DNA from: Cryptomeria japonica
Taxonomy: Eukaryota; Streptophyta; Pinopsida; Cupressales; Cupressaceae
Direction: 5' to 3'
Assembly (NCBI RefSeq): GCF_030272615.1
Contig: NC_081405.1
Coordinates: 309,597,374-309,661,373, forward strand
DNA: 64,000 bases
Shown piece after piece: positions 24,530 through 37,021 of this stretch. How positions within the stretch are numbered: position 1 is the stretch's first letter; each line of letters starts with the position of its first letter. The notes below the pieces were generated by a model. It saw nothing but the letters and a program-made list of their open reading frames with translations, was not told where the DNA came from and did not search any database. Position numbers and translations under genes: made by a program.

Positions 24530-25700
24530 GAATTTTTTAGATGTCTTTGTTTGGTCTTATGAGGATTTGAAAGACTTTAGAAATGGTTAGTTTCAACATC
24601 ATATCCCTCAAGCCTAGAGTGGCTCCTTTTAGACAAAAATTAAGAAATTATAATCCCAAGGTCCCAGATGTTGTTTTCACATAAATAGACAAGATGCTTC
24701 AAGCAAGGATCATCTATCTTATTCACCATTCTACATGGGTGACCAATATTATTCTGGTTCACAAGAAAAATGGAAAAATGAGGATCTGTGTGGATTTTTG
24801 AAACTTGAATCAATCTAGTTTGAAAGATAATTACCCATTGTCAATGATGGATCATATTCTCCAAACTGTTGTTGGATCAGAAATAATGTCGATGCTTGAT
24901 GGTTTCTCTGGTTATAACCAGATAAGTGTAGCAAAAGAGGACCAACACAAAGCAATGTTCACAACACCTTGGGGAACTTTTGCCTACAATCGAATTCCAT
25001 TCAACCTTATAAATGTTGGAGCAACTTTTCAAAGGGCGATGAATCTCTCATTCGGTCACCTCATTGGTAAGACTATAGTTATCTGTCTGGATGATTTGAC
25101 AATTTTCTCTAAAAGAAGGAAAAATCACCTAAGAGATTTGGAGACTGTGCTACAAAGATGAAGAGGCCATGGTATTTCTCTCAACCCAAAGAAGTCAATT
25201 TTTGTGTTACAGAGGGAAAGTTATTAGGGCATATAGTTTCACAAGATGGTATCAAAATGGATCCTGATCGGGTAAAAGCTATTCAACAGTTAAGTTTTCT
25301 ATCAAACATAAGTGGTGTCAAATTATTCTTTGGGCAAGTGAGTTTCCTCAGCACGTTCGTGCCAGACTTCGTTGAAATTACTAAACACATTGTAGGGATG
25401 ATGAGTGAAAAGAAGGTTTTCAAATGGAAGGAAGAAGCAAAGAAAGCCTTTGAAGAGGTAAAGGAAGCAATTTCTCATGCTCCAATACTAATAAATCCTG
25501 ATTTTAAGGGAGACTTTATCATGTATTGTTATGCTTTAGAGCACACAATGTTTGGCACTCTTTTGCTTAAGAATGAACTGACTGAAGAAGTCCCTCTTGT
25601 GTTCATGAGAGTTCCACTCAAAAAGCATGAATTGAATTACTCATTACTAGAGAAGTAGGCCTTTGCAGTTGTTAAAGTTGTTAAGCATTTCAGGTATTAT
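24530..25700 (+). pseudogene. RT and start of RNase H, gypsy copy A, broken
   Basis: The RT fingers (VTNIILVHKKNGKMRICVDF) are followed by an open piece 24805-25161: NYPLSMMDHILQTVVGSEIM, LDGFSGYNQISVAKEDQHKA, FTTPWGTFAYNRIPFNLINV, and the catalytic box as ICLDD instead of YLDD. The next piece (25158-25658) gives EGKLLGHIVSQDGIKMDPDR and the RT-RNase H link: KKVFKWKEEAKKAFEEVKEA, SHAPILINPDFKGDFIMYCY, KKHELNYSLLEK. The frame ends at VVKHFRYYG, where the DNA transposon interrupts it after TTAT (25697-25700). Confidence 0.88.
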
Positions 25701-25724
25701 GGGTAAGTGCACAAAGATGGTGGT
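25701..25724 (+). repeat. Left terminal inverted repeat of the DNA transposon
   Basis: GGGTAAGTGCACAAAGATGG plus TGGT pairs with 39980-40003, with one mismatch at position 6 (A versus T). It contains the palindrome GTGCAC. Confidence 0.92.
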
Positions 25725-26690
25725 AAAAAAGGGGGATATAAGTGGACACTTTTTTTAAGAAATTAGGTGAACCTAAACTTGGAGGAAAAATTTGAAAGTC
25801 ATCCACTCAAAATATGAAGATAATCAAACAACAAATATTGTAGTACTCTAAATATAGTTTCCAAAATATGAAAGTTTTTCAAAATTGGATAAGATTAAAG
25901 GGGTCAAATCCTTTGCGCATGAAAAATAGACCTTGATTTTTTCGGAAAAACAAAACATAGTGTCTGACATGGGCATCAAAAAATTCATAGTTAGATTTAG
26001 TATTTTGACAAATCCTTTGGCATAAAGATAGTTAAGAGTGATCACTAGAATATTTGAATTTTTTTTGAATTTTTTGTTGAGTATATGTTTTTTTAATGAT
26101 TTTTCCAATCGAGCACATCTTGAAAATTAGGTACCTGTTTGTGCACGAAGCATAAGTTGCACTAAACAAATCAAAAAATACAGTTTTTTTTTAAAATTGT
26201 AAAGAATCAAGTGCACTACAATAATATATAAAGTTTTTTAAATTTGGATAAGTATATCAAAAGTTATTAAGAAATTGGTGCACCTATGTCTATGAGAACT
26301 ATGGAGACACTAGTAAAAGAAATTCAATAATAATATGTTAGTGTTGTTCAAATTTTTAAAAAAAATATATGGTTAGAAAGCTCAGAAGATGGGTGAAAAT
26401 ATGATGGAAATTATAGAAATACCCACTTGGTGAAGTGTAAACCTGATGATAACAAAGTCGATAAACCAAGTTGATAAAATAAAACACATCAAAAATGAGA
26501 GAAATGGAGGGAAGTCAAACTTCCAAACCGTAGCTTTGTCATCCAGGCCTATTTCCAAGCTTAAACAGTCAAAAGCGCGTATGGGGTACTTATGGTGTAA
26601 GAAGTGCGTACATGCTATTTTTACTATAAACAACGCGTGTGCGCTATGTTTACTATAAATAGCATGCACATGTTAAGTTTGTTTAAATTT
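25725..26690. other. Left subterminal region of the transposon, non-coding
   Basis: AT-rich with no supported gene; open stretches on the minus strand here look random. From 26575 to 26665 it carries GCGTATGGGGTACTTATGG, GTGCGTACATGC and GCGTGTGCGC words, which recur near 30600-30870 and in the right subterminal region. Confidence 0.5.
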
Positions 26691-26694
26691 TGGA

Positions 26695-26756
26695 TGTGTG
26701 TGTGTAATATGACAATGTATATATAATATGTGTATATACATATAATATATAATATT

Positions 26757-26789
<33 letters not shown>

Positions 26790-26869
26790 ATATATTAATA
26801 TAGAATATATTAAATATATATATACACATATAAGTGTATTGTCTCCCCCTCTCAAGCGCATACAAGGTG

Positions 26870-26905
<36 letters not shown>
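26695..26905. repeat. TG, TA and CT microsatellites
   Basis: TG runs (26694-26706, 26773-26790), long TA runs (26715-26830) and a CT run (26871-26902) follow one another. The CT run opens the first 1.34-kb module. Confidence 0.9.
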
Positions 26906-26906
<1 letters not shown>

Positions 26907-28070
26907 TATGATCTCCCTCCCTCCCTCCATACCCCACTGCAACTGTGTCTGCACTTCTATAGAAGTAAGTGAATTTATTTCTTGTCTGCAACTTCCTTTT
27001 TGATTTTTATCATGTATGCTCTCCTACTAAAATTGATTGTTGGATTTCTGTGTGTATATTGAATAGGAGGAATATGGTTTGAAATTGAACCATGGATGCA
27101 TTACTGTGACAAATAAGGAAACCAACAACAATATTCTTCTCGAATGTGTTTTTAATGAGCAGAGCAGATGTGGAAAATAGTGTCAACACAGAAAAATGAT
27201 GAGTCAGAGTACCTACAATATGTTTTTTAGAAGGAAACAACTGGTACAAAGAAAAAGACAAAGAGTAACACAGATGATTTCCTGGAGAATGATAGTGGTG
27301 GGTATGCGAGAGTTCCCATGTTGTTACACAATGCATGTCACCTAAAGAAATTAAGGTTTTTTGTATGCATGGCAGTGGTAGTATATGATGATCATCACTT
27401 GTCAAAAGGCTTGGAAGGGTACATACCCATGAAAGAAATTAATTGTGTAATTCCTATAGTCACAATCGAGATAAGTACTATAACCTTGCAAATTTAATAG
27501 CATCATATGTTTTAGAACTTAGGCATTACTCTTAGGGTTAGGTCAGGCTCTTACACTTTCTTTTTAGCAAAGCCTCATTGTTTTTTCTCTTGGAGTCTTT
27601 CTTATGCTAACAATGGTCTAACTTAGCTATATCAAAACAAAACTACTGATGTTCTATTGTATTATTTTCTATTCATAACTTTAAATAATATATAATTTTA
27701 TTAGTCCACCATATAACCCCTTAGGTGTCATTAGAGGTCATATTGTCTCCTAAGAGGTCATATGGTGTGTTATGACCCCTTAGGACACCATATGACCCCT
27801 TAAGACACCATACAACCCATAACAACACCATATGGTATCCTAAGGGGTCATAGGATGTCATATGACCCCTCGGGACACCATACGACCCATAACAACACCA
27901 TATGGTGTTCTAAAGGGTCATATGGTGTTCTATGACCCCTTAGGACACTATTTGGTGTCTTTATAGGTCCTATGGTGTGATAAGGGATAATATAGTGTCA
28001 TATGACCCCTTAGGACACCCTATTACCCCTTAGATGTTGTTAGGGGCCATATTGTGTTCTAAGGGTCATA
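26871..28070 (+). repeat. Module copy 1 (CT tract, short exon, ORF remnant, GACCCCTTA array)
   Basis: About 1.34 kb, repeated at 28080-29395. Order: CT tract; CCATACCCCAC; CTGTGTCTGCACTTCTATAGAA followed by GTAAGT (splice-donor-like); acceptor-like TATTGAATAG near 27065; a coding-looking stretch (EEYGLKLNHGCITVTNKETN, then SNTDDFLENDSGGYARVPML and YDDHHLSKGLEGYIPMKEI); non-coding DNA; and the inverted-word array at 27711-28030. The offset between copies is 1336-1339 bases. Confidence 0.85.
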
Positions 28071-28075
28071 TTGTG
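27711..28075. repeat. Array of inverted GACCCCTTA / TAAGGGGTC words, copy 1
   Basis: The words CATATGACCCCTTAGGACAC and the opposite-strand form TAAGGGGTCATATGGTGT alternate at spacings of roughly 20-40 bases. Neighbouring units are therefore inverted repeats that could fold into hairpins. At least twelve unit words are visible. No gene is seen. Confidence 0.85.
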
Positions 28076-28079
28076 TTAT

Positions 28080-29395
28080 GGTCTCTCTCTCTCTTCCTCT
28101 CCCTCCCCCCTCCTTCTCTCCCTCTCTCCCTCTCCTTCTCTCTCTCTCTCTCTCCCTCTATCCCCTTCTCCATTCCTCCATACCCCATCCCTCTCTCTCC
28201 CTCTCTCCCCTTGTCCCTTCTTCCATACCCCATCCCTCTCTCTCTTCTTCTCTCCCTCCCTCCCTCCATACCCCACTACAACTGTGTCTGCACTTCTATA
28301 GAAGTAAGTGAATTGATTTCTTGTCTACAACTTCCTCTTTGATTTATATCATGTATGCTCTCCCAAGAAAATTCATTGAAGGATTTGTGTGTGTATATTG
28401 AATAGGAGGAATGGGGTCTGAAATTCAACCACGGGTGGATTACCGTGACAAATAAGGAAACCTATAGCAATATTCTTCTTGAATGTGTTTTTAATGAGCT
28501 GATAAGATGTGGAAAATAGTGTCAACAAAGCAACATGATGTGTCAGAGTACATGAAATATTTTTTTCAGAAGGAAAAAACCGGTAGGAAGAGAAAGAGGG
28601 AGAGTAACACAGATGATGTCCTCGAGAATGATAGTGGTGGGTATGCGAGAGTTCCCATATTGTTAGACAATTCTTGTCACCTAAAGAAATTAAAGTTTGT
28701 TGTAAGGATGGGAGTGGTAGTATATGATGATCATCACTCTTCAAAAGGCTTGGAAGGGTACATACCCATGAAAGAAATCAAGTGTGTAACTCCTATAGTC
28801 ACAATCGAGATCAGTCCTATAACCTTGTATATTTTATACCATCATATGTTTTAGAAAGGAAGTACTCTTAGGGTTAGGTCAAGCTCTTACACTTTCTTTT
28901 TAGCAAAGCCTCATTGTTTGTTTGCTTGGAGTGTCTCTTATGCTAACAATGGTCTAACTTAGCTATATAAAAACTAAACTATTGATGTACTATTGTATGA
29001 TATTCTATTCATAAATTTAAATAATCTATCATTTTATTAGCCTACTATATGACCCCTTAGGTGTCATTAGAGGTCATATTATTTCCTAAGAGGTCATATG
29101 GTGTCTTGTGACCCCTTAGGACACCATATGATCCCTTAAGACACCATACAACCCATAACAACACCATATCATGTCGTAAGGGGTCATAGGATTCCATATG
29201 ACCCCTCAAGACACTATACAACCCATAACAACACCATATGGTGTTATAAAGGGTCATATGGTGTTCTATGACCCCTTAGGACACTATTTGGTGTTGTTAT
29301 AGGTCCTATGGTGTGCTAAGGGATAATATAGTGTCATATGACCCCTTAGGACACCATGTGACCCCTTAGATGTTGTTAGGGGTCATATTGTGTTA
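28080..29395 (+). repeat. Module copy 2
   Basis: Same order as copy 1 with a longer CT tract (28080-28265). It holds the better-preserved ORF remnant, 28507-28854, whose core reads SNTDDVLENDSGGYARVPIL and KGLEGYIPMKEIKCVTPI, and upstream in another frame EEWGLKFNHGWITVTNKETY. I do not recognise the protein. Conservation of both blocks between copies suggests a captured or duplicated gene piece, but ordinary duplication explains it too. The array is at 29047-29395. Confidence 0.85.
29047..29395. repeat. Array of inverted GACCCCTTA / TAAGGGGTC words, copy 2
   Basis: This is a near copy of the array at 27711-28075, as part of module 2, ending in GGTCATATTGTGTTATGG before the long CT tract. Confidence 0.85.
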
Positions 29396-30565
<1,170 letters not shown>

Positions 30566-31163
30566 CCCTTTTCATTCACATTTTTTCTACTACCAATAGT
30601 GCATATGGGGTACTGAACCTTTTAGTTCACTGCCCTGCCATAACATTTTTAAGGCGTAGGAGCATGTACGTAGTACTTATTACTTGTAAGCATGTACAGG
30701 GTACTGATACCATTATTCTCTACCCTATGATAACATTTTTTAGGCTTAGGAGTGCATACACGCTACTTATTAGTACAAAATAGGAAAAAAAATACCGTTG
30801 GGCTTGCCAACATTTTATGGACTAACAACATGCACGCGGTTATTAATGTAGTGCGTACTCAATACATAGACACAGTTTTAATTGTGCAAGAGCCTCAATG
30901 GCCTCAAAATAATTTTTTGAGGCCGTTGAAGGCCCCACTAGAAATGTGTCTGCACTTCTATCACTGTTTTATACATAGAAGTAAGTGAATTTTTTGTTTT
31001 TGCATGATTTCAAATGATTGAATTGTTGCTCTTATTAGTTTTGTTAATAATATTGTGATTTTTTAATAGTTTGATTCCAAAAAATAGTGATAAGATGCAT
31101 ATTTATGGTTATTTGTTTGTTTATGAACTTTTGTTTACATATATATGTAATATGATTCTATTT
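30566..31163 (+). other. Promoter-side region of the transposase gene with a third copy of the short exon
   Basis: GCATATGGGGTACTG, GCATGTACGTAGTACTTATT and GCATACACGCTACTTATT words occur at 30601-30860. At 30945 TGTGTCTGCACTTCTAT, a 13-base insert, then ATAGAA|GTAAGTGAATT repeats the short exon and donor of the two modules. An acceptor ATTCTATTTAG ends at 31166. This suggests a 5' non-coding exon spliced to the transposase exon. It is inference without transcript data. Confidence 0.5.
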
Positions 31164-31166
31164 AGG

Positions 31167-34033
31167 ACAATCGATATCAACCATGGGAAAGAACAAGTGA
31201 TGAACAATGGAACAAGGAGAGGCCGAAAAGGAAAGACAAAGGCAACGTATGAAGAAATTACATGACATAAGAACAATGGGAGAAGAAGGTATGTCATCCT
31301 CAACATCTCATTTCGATTTACTAAATGAACATAATGCACCTAATGCAGTTGAAGAAGAGACATTTGGTTTACCATATGAACCTAATGCAATTGAAGAAGA
31401 TATCACATTGAATAATCAATTAAATGATGAACATACACCTTCTCTATTTGATGAATTTAATGTACATAATGTACCAATGTTAACACCTCCTAGAATCATT
31501 TTTAGGAAACCAAAGTATCTAATTGACATTGATGAGAATATATTGAAGCCAATGCCCAATAAAATCAATGAATGAACTTGTAGGAGAATGGTTAAAATAA
31601 TATGGCAAAACTATTTTGAAAACTTAAATCAATCTGCAAGATGTCAATTAATTGTTCAAATAATAAAAAATTTGAATTTTAGAGAGACAATGAAAATTCT
31701 AGGCCTAAAATCATCTAAAAGTAACAGTGAAAGAACTAATGTGAGAAATCTATTTGATGCATATCAAGCTATTGGTTCAAAAGCACATACTAAATATTGT
31801 AATGCTACTCAATGTGTCATTACATCAACCATAATGAGCAAGAATATAAAAAAAGATGGTTTGATAAATAAAACAAGTCATTAAACATTTGTAGAACAAC
31901 ATTAAGTAAAGAATTAAAGAGGCAGGAAAAAATAGATGAACCTAACAATAATTCTCTTTGGGTATTCTCGGGTAGACTACTAAGCAAAGACAAGGTTGTT
32001 GTTGATGCACTAAGAACATTAATTGAAATTTTTTGGCATGACAACACAAGAGTTTCACCCAACCAAAGAGATGTTGTTAGAAGGCGAATTAGATCTACAA
32101 ATCGTGAGCCACATGCCAAACACCATTTGGATATGACTCAAACTAAATTTAATGAAAGATTCCTTCAAAAGTTTCCTCAAATAAGAATTTCTCAAAGATT
32201 TTTTGAAATGGAAAAACCTTTTTATATTAAGATTAATCATGTACACACCACGTGTTCTTGTAGGATGCATATTAAATTTTCCATGCACTATGACATTTTT
32301 TCATCATATTTGTTCTATTTTGCACACTAACGATGTTTGCAAGAATGCAATATACAAGAACCTCCTAAGTCGGTAAGATAATTTATTTCAAGTGTGCTAT
32401 TTAATAGACATGATGATTGCATTTATTATAAGATGCCTTGTTTGGAAGGTTTTTGTGCTATATGTGGTGGTTTGCAACATTTTCCAAGATGCATACATTC
32501 AGAGAGCACACATGAAATTGGTACGAAACTAGTTTCTTTCAGAAAATACAAGATATTCACATATGGAGTTAAAGATGGAAAAGATTTGAAGAGATGTGAA
32601 CTAGTGAAAAATGTTATGTGTAGCTGAATTTATGAAAATGTTTCAAGAGAAAATAGTTTATGAGTATGCAATGCATACACATAGAGCTCAATGGTTAGAT
32701 GAGAAATTCAAGTTATGTAAGGACACATTTCCTGTTGGCACCATTGTCTCCATCATTGATTTTGCTGAAAATTATACACTACAACCTCAAAATGAAGTGC
32801 AATCTATGTATTATCACTCTACACAAGTTTCTATTTTTGCACACATAGCATTCATGCATGTAGATGATAGCACATAGGAGGATAGAAAGGTTGTAAGAGA
32901 GTATCACTTCTACATAAGTGATGATTGTACTCATTCATCAGAGTTTGTACAAGGATGCTTTAAAGTTTTCTATATTAGTTTAAGGTAAAGAAAAATATGA
33001 TACAACCAACACTTAATATGGTCAGATAATTGCACCGCACAATTCAAGAATGCAAGGATGTTTTATTGGTTGATAAGGATGCATATGACAAGCGATGTAC
33101 AACATTTTTGGAATTTTGCTGAGACTAGACATGGTAAGGGAGAGCATGATGGTGCAGGAGCATGTGCGAAAAGAGCCCTAGCTAGAGAATAATTGAAGTA
33201 TGAAGGTGGTGTTGAGTTGATAGATGCAAAAACAACTATGCAATGGTGTAAGTCTACAATGGGTCCAGGTAATCCAGGTACGTCAATGGTTTGTAAACAT
33301 TTTTGGTTGATCACTGAATCTAACATTGAAAGTTTTCAAGATTGTTGTATAGTTGCAAGATCGAGTGACATGCACTCATTTATGAGTTCAAATTCAAGTT
33401 CACTAGTAATTTATACAAGACAAATGGTATGTTTTTTCTCTCCATGCATGTAGACCATTGATTCATATCAAATTCCCAAAGCACTACGATTGAGCCAGAT
33501 GGAGACATCAGTGGATTTTGACCATGTATCCGAGCTAGTGGATTCGGGTGATTTTTTGAGTTAATTTTTTGCAAGTATTATTTTTGGTTCATTTTGTTGT
33601 ACATCATACTTTATTTTTGGTATTAATTAACACTTTATAAAATGAAGGTCATGTGTATGCATTTGTTGCATAGGAGAACAATGAAGAAGGAATGGATTAC
33701 TATTTGTGTCATTGTGTTCACCCAAAAAGAAAATTGACAACCACTATCATTGATGGAGAGGGTATTGAGTACCTAATAGGGTCTTTTGTCATGACAGGAA
33801 CATGAGTTAGGAGATACCCTATCAAGAATTATGATATTTGGTTGTTCGAGGACTTTGAAACACACATACATATTCTTCATTTCTCTAACCTTGTTGTTGC
33901 AACAAATATTCATTTGATGAAGTATCGTGGTAGACCTCATAACAAGATTTTATGGAAAGTTCGTGAATCTAACCACGAGGCAATACTTGACACAATACGG
34001 GTTAGAGTTGATCCTGAAGGCTCGCTTGATTGA
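31167..34033 (+). pseudogene. DDE-like transposase of the 14.3-kb transposon, broken
   Basis: The reading runs from MEQGEAEKERQRQRMKKLHD (31207) through a DNA-binding-like N-terminal part (RETMKILGLKSSKSNSERTN), LSKDKVVVDALRTLIEIFWH, KFNERFLQKFPQIRISQRFF, a cysteine-rich block (TCSCRMHI, then CIYYKMPCLEGFCAICGG and FPRC), and a core with VSIIDFAENYTLQ (Asp 1), LIWSDNCTAQFKNARMFYWL (Asp 2) and NFAETRHGKGEHDGAGACAK (acidic/His motif). An intron-like gap (about 33575-33673, acceptor TTGCATAG) leads to a C-terminal exon ENNEEGMDYYLCHC to DPEGSLD at 34033. Two frame changes and about six stops inactivate it. It is the only transposase-like gene in the element. The HGKG-DG-GA block is unlike hAT, Mutator or CACTA transposases; the superfamily is unknown to me. 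Confidence 0.72.
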
Positions 34034-34480
34034 TTCTATAATTCAGAGTAGAATGATTTTGATAATTTTGTATAAATCATCAACGAATTAATCTATATTC
34101 ATTTTTTGTATATATAAATGCCCATGAACTGATTTTTACATGTTTAGGGGCATTATTTTGTATATTTAAATGGCAATGAGCTGATTTGTACATATGTACA
34201 TGCCAAATTTTGTATATTAAAATGGCGATGAGCTGAATCACACATATTGTAATGCCAAATTTTATATAAAATCCCATGAGATGATTTGTAAGACATTTTT
34301 TTCTATAATCAAATATCCAAGGGTTGATTTTACCATATTTAGAGGCAAATTTTTGAATAATATGTGACTATTTTGTATGTTAATGTTTTGTGACTATGTT
34401 TTGAGTATATGTGATGTGATAAGGTCAATCATGAGAATTATTGATTCTTGTATAATCATGGAGAATTATTTGAGTCATTA
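34034..34480. repeat. Degenerate ~60-bp repeats after the transposase gene
   Basis: A phrase like CATGCCAAATTTTGTATATTAAAATGGCGATGAGCTGATTTGTA recurs four to five times between 34085 and 34350, with drift. No gene is seen. Confidence 0.6.
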
Positions 34481-34499
34481 TCAGGTCATAGGGGTCATA

Positions 34500-36475
34500 G
34501 ATTGAGACTAGATACAATTTGAGCAAAAATTATCATTATTGTCAAAAAAATTGTCAAAAAAGTTGTCAAAAAAGTTGTCAAGCAACTTGTACATTGCATC
34601 GATAGGGTATGACTCTCGACATTCCAATACTTTGGGATGCATGAAAAGGGTATGCCTAGTGTAAAACTTCCCACCTGGACATTCTCGTGATGTTGGTTTG
34701 TGCACATAACGAGCCGAATCAATTCTAGCCAATCCTGCAACTTTGCATTGCATGCAACTAACAGTTTTTGCAGTAGGCAAAAAATTCTACCAATTGAAAA
34801 TGACTCTGATTCATAAAAATATGAGATAGGACATTGTATAGGATCCTCATGCAACCCCACAAGTTCAAATGAATTGACCATATGTGTCCTGGACTGGAAG
34901 AAACAATCCGTAAAATTTTAATATTTTTTTGGACTCATGGCACTTGAGAGATCATGTCGGTAGGTTACAACTCTTGACGTTCCATCTCTTTGGGATGCAT
35001 CATAGGGGCATGCCTATCATAAAATAGCCCAGCTGGGTGTGTTCATGATGTCAGTTTATGTACACGACGAGCCGAATCAATTCTAGCCAATCCTGCAACT
35101 AATGGTTTTTACAACAGGCGAAAAAATGCTACCAATTAAAAATGGCTCTGAGTCATCAAAAACCAAGATAGGCCATTGTAGAGGATCCTCACATGACCCC
35201 ACATGTTCAAACATATATACCATATGTGTCCTGGATTGGAAGAAATAGTCTGCCAAATTTTGACAATTTTTTTGACTCATGGCACTTAAGAGATCGTGTC
35301 GGTAGAGTATGAATCTTGACATTCCAGGGCTTTGGGATGCATAATAGGGGCATTCCTAGCTTAAAAATTCCCTCCCAAACATGCTTGTGATGTCTGTTTG
35401 TGCACACGATGAGCCAAATCAATTCTAGCCAATCCTGTAACTTTTCATTGCATGCAACTGACGGTTTTTGCAGCAGGGAAAAAAATGCTACCAATTGAAA
35501 ATGGCTCTAAGTCATCAAAAAAAAACATAGGAAATTGTAGAGGATCCTCACATGGACCCAAAGGTTCAAACAGATCGACCATATGTGTCCTGGATTGGAA
35601 GAAACAATCCCTCAAATTTTAACAATTTTTTGGATTGAGGGCACTTGAGAGATCACGTCGGCAGGGTATGACTCGATGTTCCAGTGCTTTGGGATGCATT
35701 ATAGGGAAATGACTAGTGTAAATCCTACCACTCAGATGTTCTCGTGATGTCGGTTTGCACACCCGATGAATCAAATCAATTCTAGTGAATCCTGCAACTA
35801 ACAGTTTTTGCAGCAGGCGAAAAAATGCTACCAATTGAAAATGGCTTTGAGTCGTAAAAAACTAAGATAGAAAATTATAGAGGAGCCTCACACGACCCCA
35901 TAGGTTCAAACAGATCAACCAAATATGTCCTGGATTTGAAGAAACAGTCTGCCAAATTTTGACAATTTTCTTGACTCAAGGAACTTGAGAGATCACCTCG
36001 GTACGGTATGACTCTCGATGTTTTGGTCCTTTGGGATGCACAATAGGGGCATGCCTAGCATAAACCTGTCCACTTGGATCCTCTCATGATGTCAGTTTGT
36101 GCACATGACAAACCAAATCAATTCTAGCCAATCCTACAACTTTGAATTGCATGCAATTGATAGTTTTTGTAGCAGGCAAAAAATGCTACCAATTGAAAAT
36201 GGCTCTGAATCATCAAAAACTGAGATAGGCAATTGTAGAGGAGCCTCATGCAACCCCACAAGTTCAAATGGATTGACCATATGTGTCCTAGATTTGAAGA
36301 AACAGTCTGTCAAATTTTGATAATTTTTTGGACTCAGGGCACTTGAGAGATCGCACTGGTATGGTATGACTCTCTATGTTTCGGTGCTTTGGGATGCACG
36401 ACAGGGGAATGCCTAGCGTAAACATGCCCACTCAGATGTGCTCATGATGTTGGTTTGTGCACATGACGAAAAAAA
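34500..36475 (-). repeat. Tandem array of a ~350-bp repeat, about 5.5 copies
   Basis: The phrase CAATTCTAGCCAATCCTGCAACT recurs at about 34718, 35078, 35418, 35776 and 36119, and its upstream word TTTGTGCACA.GACGA near 34696, 35055, 35398, 35754, 36097 and 36455, so the unit is 341-360 bases. Each unit also contains CTTTGGGATGCA, GTATGACTCT, ACCAATTGAAAATGGCTCTGA and CATATGTGTCCTGGATTGGAAGA. Open stretches on the minus strand come from the repeat, and the unit length is not always a multiple of three, so coding is unlikely. Confidence 0.92.
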
Positions 36476-37021
36476 TTTGACCATTATGAGTGTGAGGGTG
36501 CTCTCGCACCAAACACATATTGTTGTTTATATTCATATTGTTAATTTTTGTTGTTTATATTCATATTGTTGCTTACATATACAAATATTCATTTAAATTT
36601 ATAAAAGGGAAGCCACCAAATACAGCAAATACACAATAATGAACTAAATACAAGGAGTTTTGTAGGGTTAATTCAATATTTTAGAAATTTTATCAAGTCA
36701 TATTCCACGATTGCAATATTTTATATCATTTATTTTTGTTGTTTATATTCATACTATTGATTACATAGGCAAATGATCAATTAAATTTATAAAAGGAAAA
36801 CCACAAAATACAATGAATACAAAATAATGAACTCAACACACATTTATTGGATCAAATATCGATATTTATATATATAAAAAAATGCATGTCTGCCAAGTCA
36901 ATACAAGTATTACAAAAATATGGTATATGCCATGTCCAAATCGATATACAATAAAAATGTAGAATATATCTACATGTATTGGTCATTCTATGACCAAAAC
37001 TAACACTATATGATCCTAAAA
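36476..37021. repeat. AT-rich stretch with a two-copy ~189-bp direct repeat
   Basis: TTGTTGTTTATATTCATA starts at 36548 and again at 36737. Both copies continue with TTACATA, AATTTATAAAAGG, CCACAAAATACA and AATAATGAAC. No gene is seen. Confidence 0.75.

Noticed and set aside
26382-27003. ORFs across the TA/TG/CT repeats with Tyr-Ile-Tyr or Arg-Glu strings
   Set aside because: Simple-repeat artefacts.
28034-28342. Ser/Pro-rich ORFs and Arg/Glu-rich antisense ORFs at the second CT tract
   Set aside because: Same cause: simple-repeat translation.
34495-35834. A series of minus-strand ORFs sharing phrases such as LLQKL and DWLELI
   Set aside because: They are repeated because the DNA is a 350-bp tandem array. 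Unit lengths are not multiples of three, so the frame is not kept from unit to unit.
34500-36475. CRISPR-like array
   Set aside because: Units are about 350 bases long with no short repeat-unique spacer structure, in plant transposon DNA.
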